The notes under the pieces were generated by a model. That model did no database searches. It was not told the origin of the DNA and was given only the letters and a program-made list of their open reading frames with translations. A DNA stretch of 64,000 nt from Aptenodytes patagonicus. Its lineage: Eukaryota > Chordata > Aves > Sphenisciformes > Spheniscidae. Every line of letters starts with the position of its first letter. Position 1 is the first letter of the stretch. This document shows positions 36,885 through 45,994 of this stretch, piece after piece. Both the position numbers and the translations under genes were made by a program. Where the stretch lies: positions 6,788,641-6,852,640 of the forward strand of contig NC_134961.1 in assembly GCF_965638725.1 (NCBI RefSeq), written 5' to 3'.

Positions 36885-39800
36885 CTGTATAAACTGGAAG
36901 CGTGGCCTGACTTTGTGCCGCGGGGCGGGGTGTAGCCGGGATGCCGAGCCCCGCTCCAGCGCATCGCATCCAGCCGACGGGTCCCCCTGCCCGCAGCCCG
37001 GCCCGACGGTCTCCATCCCACTCCTGGAGCTCGCCATCCCCCAAAACCTCTTTCCTAAATGTGGCCGAACCGTCCCCTTCCCCGCTGGCATTTGGAGCTG
37101 GTCCCACCTCCCTCTCGGCTCCAACGGTGCCGCTCGGCGAATCCCTCGCCTCACACAAGAGCCTCTGTACGTCGAGCGGCTTCGTGCCGGCTGCCTCTGA
37201 GCACCTGCGCCGCTGTAATTAAGAGTCATTTAGGCTTATTGTAAATAATTATTCCGTCTCGGTGGAATAGCAAGGAATTCCAGAAAAGCGCCATAAAAGT
37301 AATTATTAATAGCGCTTTGGGGACGATGGCGAACTCCTTTCGTTGCAGTTTAAGCAGCAGACTGGAACGGAGGGGAGGTGAATTCCCCTGCGCTGGGCTG
37401 AATCCTGCCTGGAGGCGCGTGGGACGCCCCGGTGTGTGCCTCGGCGGAGGGGGGAGGCTGCGCTGCGCAGCTGCTCCTGGTGCTGCTTACCGCTGTAATT
37501 ATTTAGCTTCACTGGGAAAGGCAGCGTCCCCCGTGCCCAAATCCCCTTCCCCGTGCCCCAGCGCTGGAGGAAAAGCCTTCGCCGTGGGGTGGTGCGGCTG
37601 GTGGCTGACGACGGTAACTCCCCGCACGGTGACGGAGAGGTGGCTTGCAGAACAAGTTGGAAGGGCTTGAGGCCACGGCAGCGTGTCGGGGCTGAGTTGG
37701 GAGAGTTGCTCCTGTGGCCCCTGGTCCTGGCTCTGCCATGGGCCAGCACCACGTCTGTGTGAGATGGCTGAATACCGGGGGCATCGAGATCCAGGTACCA
37801 AAGCCTTGATTTTGCAGCGGGAACCGCAGCTTGGAGTGCATTAAGTCAGGCTCCAGCAGGCTAAAAAGCAGCCACGGGGCTACTTTATTTTACGCTAGTG
37901 GAAGTGTAAAGGGAGGAAAAGAAGAGGCGCTCCCTCTGCCTGTCACCCAGCCAGGGTCAGGACCAGGATGGGACGGGGCGGGACAGGCGTCTCCTGCTCC
38001 GCTGCGGCAGGAGCCCAGCGCGGCTGCAGCTGGAGACACAGCAGAAACCCGTGGAGATCCCCCAAAACACACAGCAAGTGCTGGGGGTGGTAAAGAGGTC
38101 ATTTGTTAAAACCAACAGGTTTCGTGGAGTAGGAGCTTTGAGCAAACTGCCACCAGGGAAGGGGTTTATTACAACGTTGGGAATAAACCCTGGTGAAGCC
38201 CTGGCAAGAGGAGCCCTGGCCCGGCACAGCCCCGGGATGCCGCAGGCGATCGTAGGAAAGTCAGGCAGCTCTTCCAGGGGAGCTGCCCCGCTGCCAGGGG
38301 GAGCAGAGGAGGGAAAGTCTCCTATTGTTTTAACTTCAATTATAAAACTTTTTCTTTTTTTAAAAAGGAACAAATCTAGCCGGTATTTGTTCCTGCCTGC
38401 TCTGGAGTGGGGACGAAGGGAAAGAGCCTTTTCCCATCGCCTTCCCAAAGCATCTTTCTAAATTGACGGGGGGTCTGAGGCACTGCAGAGGGCTGTGAGC
38501 TGCAGCCACGATCCATCTTCAGCAGATGGATCAGCCGAGGGAACGACAGTGCTGCCCCACAATGCCGGAGCAGACGTGTCTCTCCAAACCGAGTCTCCCT
38601 GTCACCTTCTCGACCAGGGGTTTCCAGCCAAGGAAAGAAAAATCCGATTTGAGGCAGGAACCTCTGCTGTTAGAAGCTTTTTTGGCAAACTTGTGCTTTA
38701 CTAGGCTAAAAATAAGCCTAAATCAGACCATTTAATGCCAAGCAGGAGTGTGAAGCACGGGGGGTTGCAAAAAAGGCTTTCCCTGTGCACGGTTATGGCT
38801 TGTGGTGGCTTCAGGAGCACTGGGGTTGGGCTGCTCTGGGAATCGTCCCTTTCCCGGGACTCTTCCCCCTGCCCCGGCCAAGCACAGGGGATCCCACAGC
38901 CGAAAACCCAGGAGTGAAACGTGTCAGACCCATGAAGAGGCCGGCCCAGGCTGGCAGTTTGTTGGCGGCATGGAGAGGACACACCATGGGTCTTCACTGT
39001 CCACACCACGACGACAGCTCTACAAAAACGCCTTGGCTGAGGGGCATCGGCAGAGCAACACAGCCTTTTCTTTCTTACTTCTGAGCTCAGTCGAAGTACA
39101 GGCAGCTTGCCGAGACTGGGATATGGTCTCCATCCCACGACGTCCCTCCCGCAAGGCACGGGGCACCAAGACATCGCCCATACCCCAGGCACGAGCTTCA
39201 GCTGCAGGTTCAGAGCTGCTTCAGCCAAGAGGAGAAGGGATTTAATGGGCTCTTGCTGCCTCTGAATAGCTGGCGAGGCTCGCCGCCTCCCGGGGACCCG
39301 ACCTCCCCGGCACAGCCTCCCTGCCGCGGCAGCCTCCCACCGCAGCTGCCTGCGGGATGCAGTCGTCCCCCAGGACGGCCCCGCAGCCGCGACCTCTGCC
39401 CTGGGCACCCACCGAGACCATCCCCGGGGCCCGGGAACGTGGATCGGGCTCTTGCAAAAGCGGGAGGGAAGGACAAGGCAGGACCCTGGTACTGAGAGCA
39501 ATTAGTGAAGGTAAGGTGTTTGCTGGACGCAAAACCCTACTCTGAGAGTAAAGAAGATGGTGGGGATGCTGACGGGGATGTAACCGTCTCTGTGAAGCCA
39601 GGGTGCAAGTCCTTACCGTGCGCCAGACCACGGGGAACTCGCTCACCTGCAGCAGATCTGAAGTTCCCGGCCAAGAGCGTCTGAATGTGCCGTGCGGCTT
39701 CAGGACCCCCCTCTCCTTCCCTGCAGGTACCGGTCCCAAGGCCGAGGCGTTCATCACGGCTCAGTGATGCCTCCCAGTACGTGCGGACGTCCTCCCCCTG

Positions 39801-41937
39801 GCCCAACCAGGCCCCCCGCTCCCTCCTTCCCCACTGGTCTCCATCCCCCCGTGGGGCAGGGTAGCCCACGTCGCCTCGGAGGCTGCTACGAGACCGCATT
39901 GTGGCTGCGGGGCAGGGGACTTGCCTGTCCCCTCTGACAAAGCCACACGTTCCCAAACCCCATGAAGCTCAGCAGGACCCATAACGCCTCCTTCCACGAG
40001 CCTGCAGGAACATCCTGGCAGCGTGGGGAGAGTCAAGCTCCGACTGAATTTTCTAAGACCAGATAGTGACCATGAATTGCTCCCTGATGTCTCTTTTTGG
40101 GGACGGTCACCTGGACGTACAGGTACAAAACCGCCGAGCTCCCGGAGCTGGGTCCTCAGCCCAAACCTGGCCATGACCAGCTGCACAGAGAAACAGTTTA
40201 ACATCGCCCGGTGTTAATTTTCCTGCTGATTGAATCTCTGCAGTGTTAAGCAATTTCCACCAGGCTGTCTGCAAGGGTTGCGTTGCTTAAGATCGGAAAT
40301 GAAAAGCACCGGGTAAATGCAAGTCATTATTATTTAATTGGATCAATTTCTATTTTGCATTTCTAATGACAGTTCAGTCGCGTCCGTTTGTCAGCCAGAC
40401 TCTGTCCCACCGCTCTCCGTCTCAGCAAAACCACAGCCCGCAGGGACGGCAGCGCTGCGTCGGTCTGGGCTTGCCCCGAGCCGCTTCAGCAGCCTTTGAG
40501 GAGCGGGGATCAAACGGGGATTAAAAACCACCATGTTGAGGAAGGGGCAGAGGAAACCATCACAAAGTGACTTGAAGAGCCTTCAGATGCTCTCTGTTTC
40601 AAGGTTAAATCTCGGATGGCATCGATCTGAAATTCTCTTTGTCAGGCTGGGGAGAAAAAAAAGCATTAAAAAAAAAAACCCCAATCAAATCTGAATCCAT
40701 CCCCAGTGCAATTAGATACAACCTTTAATCTGTCAGTGTTGCGAGATCATACAGGTTGCACGAATGCTAACAAGCATTTGATATTTGTACAAGCTTTCTT
40801 AGGATGAATAATTAAATTGACTTTATCCATTAAACCTTCCCTATTAAGCTTTAAAGACGTGGCTGTGTTTTAATGGCTGGGGCCATCTCGTCTTCCATAC
40901 GAAGGAGCTTAATGAGGAATTTTAGTGTGGCCTGCCAGAGCCGCAGCACCAGCAGGATGGGCTCAGGGGCTGAAATCTCCACGTGGTCATTTTTTTTTTT
41001 TAAGCATGTCTCTCTGCTGCAACCCTGCTGGGGCCCTGGAATAACTCAAGCTCACGCCAGGTGGGTGCTCGATCCTCTTCCAGCAAAATGGTGTTAACGT
41101 AGGCAGCCCCGCTTCTCCCACGACGGGTTTGAGCCCTTTCAGTGGGGCCAGCCCCAGCGCGAGCTCTCTGCGGGAGGCTGGGAGGGTGCAGAGGGGTTGC
41201 TCCGGGCTGAGGGACATGCGGCGGCGCAGACATGCTCCCCGGTTCGACGCTGATGCATGCAGCAACGTCGCCAGGAGGGTTTCATACCCAGGCTGGGGCT
41301 GTGACCAGGCTGGGCTGCTCCTCACGCCTGGACCCTTCACTTGTCTTCGCTCCCTTGTGGGTCAGGGTTGGGGTTTTTTTCCAGCTGTGGCCATTGGAAT
41401 ATTCAGTGGGAAAAAAAAAAAAATCTGTTCATGGGGAAAGAAAGAAAATGCCAGCAACCCTCATTATGTCACACCACGGGAAAGAAACCAGATTAATTAT
41501 TTGAATATTTGATTGAAATCCCCTGGAGCAGCTTATTTTTGATTCCGCTTCGCCCCACTCGGAGGCACAAGCTGCCGAAGGCCTGTGGCGATGTCTCCAG
41601 GGTTTGCCGCAGACGCACAAGCAGAGAGCGGCTCTCCCACCCGAGTCATCCCCCGAAAACGCAGCCACCGCCGGGGCAGGCGGCCGACGAGCAGGAGGGC
41701 TTCGCGTCCAGCGAAGGAAGGAGCTCGCTTCCCCTCCCCTCTTCTCCCCGGAGCCTGATCATTGCTCTTACTCCTTATGCCCTTATCAAATCCGATGGCC
41801 CCGCTGGGAATCGGCTTCTCGGGTCCTCCTCGCCCTCTCCCCCTTCCTGCCTGCATGTTAATTTATCCTGACTGGCTCAGACCGAGGCGCTAATTAATTT
41901 TCCTCATTAACAAAAACAAAAAAAAAAATCTCACAAA

Positions 41938-41960
41938 TGGTAACAAGTTAATTGTTACCA
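41938..41960. repeat. Inverted repeat, 9-bp perfect arms, 5-bp centre
   Basis: The arms TGGTAACAA and TTGTTACCA flank GTTAA. The right part, GTTAATTGTTACC, also resembles an HNF1-type homeodomain site (10 of 12 informative positions). It lies in an AT-rich island with TAATTAATT on both sides. Confidence 0.8.
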
Positions 41961-42486
41961 ATACAAATTAATTCTTCATAGCAGACCGGGCATTTCACAG
42001 CTCGTTGGCAGCGACACCTCCCGTACCCAGCCGTGCTCTGCCTGGCGCAGGGCTGGTGGCCACACGGGCAGAGGGGTGTCAGAGCCGGACCCCAACCTGC
42101 TAAATTACCCAGCGTAACGAGGCGGGGGCAGAATAGTGAATATTGAAATGTCTGCTTTGGCTTTTTGCCCTGCTTTTCTGCTCGGGGGTGGGGGGAATAG
42201 TGGTGAAACGTGCTTGGGCTGAGGATGGAGCGAGTCTCCTCAGGTTCCCACCTGGCCTGGGTTACAAAGCGCAGTGTGTCCCCCCTGTCCCAGCAAAGCT
42301 CCCTCCCCACCGCGCCCAGAGTGACGGGGACCCTCCTGGTGCGGCCGCGACCCCCTGGGCCTCGTTTCCCGGCTGGCTCACGGCGTTCAGACACATAACG
42401 CAAAAATTTGCCTCACCTGTCTTCGCCCAATTACCTTCCCACCAAAATAAATCTCCGGGTGAATATATTCAGCACAAGTTACAGCA

Positions 42487-42550
42487 AGAATATCCTCCTC
42501 TGATACGTCGTTTGATGTTGTGAGAATATCCTCCTTCCACGCCGTTTGAT
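42487..42550 (+). repeat. Imperfect tandem duplication, period about 36 bp
   Basis: agaatatcctcctctgatac...gtttgat at 42487-42516 is repeated as agaatatcctccttccacgc...gtttgat at 42523-42550. The start (agaatatcctcct) and end (gtttgat) are identical in both copies. The function is unknown. Confidence 0.75.
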
Positions 42551-45500
42551 TTGAGCAGCAGGTGGGAAGAGCTCCGAGAACAGAAGGAAAAGGCTGTTAA
42601 GACAAAGGGCAGGGAAGCTCCCTGCAGCCTCCTCGCAGAGATAAAATGCAGGCAGGGATGAGTCAGGCTGGCAACGTTGTGCAAACAGTCTAAAAATAAA
42701 ACCGGTTTATTGCAGATTAATGACACCGTAAAATGTATTTCACTGGCCATTTAGCAGGTGTTGATCGTAAATATTTGGGATTAAAAGTAAACTTTTCTGC
42801 TGTGCCACTGTATTGTCACTTCTGTCTCACCCACCTTCCCCGAGCGCCTGTTGGAAGCGATGAATCAGCCCCGGGGCTGGTTTAATCATGCTTGAGAACG
42901 TAATGGTGACAAAGTACCTGCTTTCTGGGTATCTCCCTGCAGCACAGGACTTTTAAGCGCTCTCTCTCTCGCAGGCAGCAGCGAGCAGCAGCGCCCGGAC
43001 CTGCCGCTCACATCGAGGGCTCGATTACTGCTATTGCAATTACACCAAAGGAGCCCAGAGACAGGGTGATGGGCAACAGGCGTGGTGCGAGATACACACC
43101 ACCGGCTGTATCGCCCTACGTCACGGGGCCAGTGCCTGACAGTGTCTCCCAGGAAAACCAGCTCCCCCACTCCTGAGGGCTAGCTCGGCCCTCGCCCACG
43201 CAAGTGCGGAGTCAATCCCTATGGAAACAGACGGCGACGGCACGCAAACGCCTCCGAGCGCACCACCGCGCTCCGGCCTCCCCAGGAGCCCATCGCCCCG
43301 GGAGCGAGGCAGCCTGTTCGGCTCTGGGAGTCGGGTCAAGATACCTCGGCTTGATTCAGAAGCTCTTAGCGACAGAGCTCCAAGCAATTGGGATTTTTCC
43401 AACCCCTGGCTCTTTCTGGGAATGAAGAAAAGGTAATTCCCTTAGCTGTTTAACATGCCTTGCACACGGAGGTCAGTGCTAAAGGGACACCGGTGCGCTC
43501 GCTAGACCAGGAGTCGTTCCTCTGGAGCCGGGACCCGACGTGGGCACAGCATCTGCAAGAGATGACAAGTCAGTGAGCAGCGGGCGAGTGCCCTTCCTCC
43601 CCGCGAGGATGGCTGCGGCCCCAAACGCCCCAGGGAGGCTTCCCCTTAGTCCCTTCACGTATCGCAGGATCAGGCCAAGTCCGAGGGAAGAGGTGAACGT
43701 TTTACGTGGCCAAGAGAAACAGCAACATCGTTAAATAACCCCCATGGAGTCGCCGCGATCCACGCGTTTTCATCCTGCTTGGAAATCAAACTCTCTGATG
43801 GATCATTAATTAAGTTTTCCAGCAGGGTAAAAATGCTTCCTTTGCTTGGGATTTCATTCTACTCACACAGATTAAAAATGCAGCTAATTAGAACAAGACT
43901 GGCGTGCAAGGGGGGGGAAGAAACAAAGGTCTCGTTATGACTGGGAGGGGACGGAGTCCTTCCACAAGCAGGTACAGATGACTCATAGCTGCTGAATAAC
44001 CCTGCTGCCTTCTCCCTGTCATGGGGAAGGCCTCCCAGTGCTGACATTAACTCCTCCAGCAGCTCTGTATCACTTGCCAGGCAAGAAAAAAAAGTCCTTA
44101 AATTGGCTCTTAGCTAGCTCTGAGGTAGCTGGTAGCCAAGTGAAGTGTTAATTAAACAGCCTTGCTAGCTGCATCAGACAGCTGGTCGAGAACTGTTTTA
44201 TTTCCCCCCCTGGTAATTTTCAGTTCAAATGAATTATTTTCTCTGAAGCATTTCTGAGGGGCAGGGGAGAAAGGATAGAATTTCAGCCATTCCCTCCCAT
44301 CCCTCCTGCTTTTCTCCCAGTCTTCTCTTGGCCAAACTTTTTTGCTGAATGTAAAAAAAACCCCAAACTCAAAACCTGAAAAATCAAGTTGAAATAGATA
44401 TTGACAGAGAATACATCTATTGGAACATGGAAGGTATTTTTCAGCATGAAGTGTAACGGTAGTTTACTTTCAGTCCAATATAAACCACACCACCCCTTTC
44501 AGCAGAAGAGGAGGTGTCTTGGGGTGTCCCTTTGCCGTAAGGAAAGGCACCTGCAATGAATAGTCCACTGTGTGGCACTGTGGAGAGCCAAAGCAGCAAA
44601 GCCACCTCCACCAGGTCTGCCAGAAGGGAGATGAAACGGAGCTAGCGGGTGAGGACAAGGACTGAGGTGGTGTCCCAGCCGCGCTGGTATGCATCTCTGC
44701 TCAGCCCACGTGTGAGGGGTCTCCGACTCGTCGCAACCACAGCACGGGAAACCCAAACAGGCGCCGAGCCAGGGCCTCCTTCATTCCTCCCAGAGGGTCT
44801 GGCGGCAATCAAATGCCCCCCGGCTTGCTCTCAACGAGGGGAGCATCGTCTAGGATGCAGAAAGGAGGCGAAGGGATGAACCGCAGCAGATGGTGGCCAA
44901 GCCACCGAGCCTCCGCGGCGCCGACGTGCGCGTGGGCGGCGAAGCTTCCTGGCGTGAGCGGTGGCACAACCGCGGCCCAGCTGGGCCAGCACCGTCACGT
45001 CGCGGCCTCTGCGGGGAAACAGTAAGAGCTGGTCAGCAGATTTCAGCGGTTTCAGCTCTGCAGAGCCTCAGCACGCTCGTCTGCCTTCTTTACACACAAA
45101 ATTCACCCCTTCCTTTTAATTAGAGCAGGCTAATTAAACCAGCACAAGCCCGTTTCCTCCCCTTCCCACAGGATGTGCGGCCACATCCACACGACGGCGT
45201 TACGGAGGCACGGCTTGCTCCCGTAAGGCCGGGGGAATAATCACCTTGCTGCGGGACACTTAACGACCCCGCCGGCCTCTCCCTCTCCTCACATCAGCGT
45301 GGCTCGCGAGGGCGACCCTCCGAAGACCACAAAATGCGCCATTTCCCACCGATCCCAAATGCCTTTCCTCCCTGGAAGACACCTCGTGGCTCTGGCCCTT
45401 GCCCGGGAGCGGACGGAGCCGCTTCAGCCCGGCCGGCAGCAACATCTAGTGGCCACGTCCTCGGCGCCTGCTGCCGGGAGGAGGCCCCCGGTCCCCTGGC

Positions 45501-45724
45501 TGCCCTTTACAAAGAGCTCACTGGGGTCGATAGAGGCTGATATTAAAAAGAAATAAATCCAGAAAGTTCAAAATATGAGGTGGTATGAAGAATAAATGAG
45601 GAGAGCGGCCGGCGGGCCTCAGCCCCCGGCCCCTCAGGCCTGGCGGGGCGGCCATGGGGGTGAGGGGGCTGCTGGGCCAGGCCGTGGTGAGGGGAGCAGC
45701 GCTGCCGGTGGCACGGCCCGCACC

Positions 45725-45754
45725 GGGGGTGGGGGTGGGGGGGGGGTGGGGGGT
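45725..45754 (+). promoter_or_regulatory. G-rich tract with G-quadruplex potential
   Basis: Runs of five, five, ten and six G are separated by single T residues, about 175-205 bases before the B9D1 start codon. This exceeds the usual G3+N1-7 quadruplex pattern. Confidence 0.7.
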
Positions 45755-45868
45755 GTCCCCCGTTTTGGGGCCGTCCGCCCGCCTTTGGGAGGCGGGGAGA
45801 CCCCGCGGAACGGGAGCTCCGCGAAGCGCCGTCCGCCGAGGAAGTGTGTCCCCGCCGCCGCGCCGTCC

Positions 45869-45882
45869 GTATCCATGGCAAC
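45869..45882 (+). promoter_or_regulatory. B9D1: RFX X-box-like site
   Basis: GTATCC-AT-GGCAAC lies 47-60 bases before the start codon. The right half is the perfect X-box half GGCAAC and the left half differs from GTTGCC at two positions. Spacing is the canonical two bases. RFX factors control ciliary genes through such sites close to the transcription start. Confidence 0.65.
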
Positions 45883-45894
45883 GACCGGAGCGCG

Positions 45895-45906
45895 GCCCCT
45901 AGCAAC
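45895..45906 (+). promoter_or_regulatory. B9D1: Second X-box-like half site
   Basis: CCCCTAGCAAC contains a perfect AGCAAC half with a weak left half, 12 bases after the first X-box and 23 bases before the start codon. It may act together with the first site. Confidence 0.4.
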
Positions 45907-45928
45907 GGGGCAGGCCGCGCCCGGCGCC

Positions 45929-45994
45929 ATGGCGGCCGCCGCCAGCCCCAGCGTCTTCCTGCTGGCGGTCAACGGGCAGATCGAGAGCGGGCAG
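45929..45994 (+). CDS. B9D1: B9D1 coding exon 1
   Basis: 22 codons, ending NGQIESGQ before GTGAGC. Phase 0. Confidence 0.96.

Larger units (their letters stand above)
35060..36905 (+). other. CACNA1H: CACNA1H 3' untranslated region (end approximate)
   Basis: It runs from the stop to just past the distal candidate poly(A) signal. It is AT-rich with long A and T runs (35230-35290, and 19 T at 36529-36547). Two candidate poly(A) signals, at 36209 and 36879, give UTRs of about 1.2 or 1.85 kb. It contains a GTCACGTGAC palindrome and a 14-base motif repeated twice, described in the findings. Confidence 0.65.
36906..45590. other. Intergenic region between CACNA1H and B9D1
   Basis: 8.7 kb with no credible exon. 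Many overlapping open frames occur on both strands because the sequence is GC-rich. None is like a known protein or has convincing splice sites. AT-rich islands with TAATTA cores punctuate it (about 37200-37320, 40205-40390, 40680-40870, 41880-41985, 43785-43890, 44095-44245). An imperfect tandem duplication lies at 42487-42550. CpG density rises toward 45.6 kb. Confidence 0.7.

Noticed and set aside
38701..39501. 266-codon minus-strand frame in the intergenic region
   Set aside because: The translation has random-looking Arg/Gly/Ala/Pro content, and overlapping open frames occur on both strands. No homologue recognised.
45596..45928. In-frame extension of B9D1 exon 1 to an upstream ATG at 45596
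   Set aside because: The 111 extra codons are low-complexity Gly/Arg/Ala through the CpG island and G tract. Known B9D1 proteins start at the Met equivalent to 45929.
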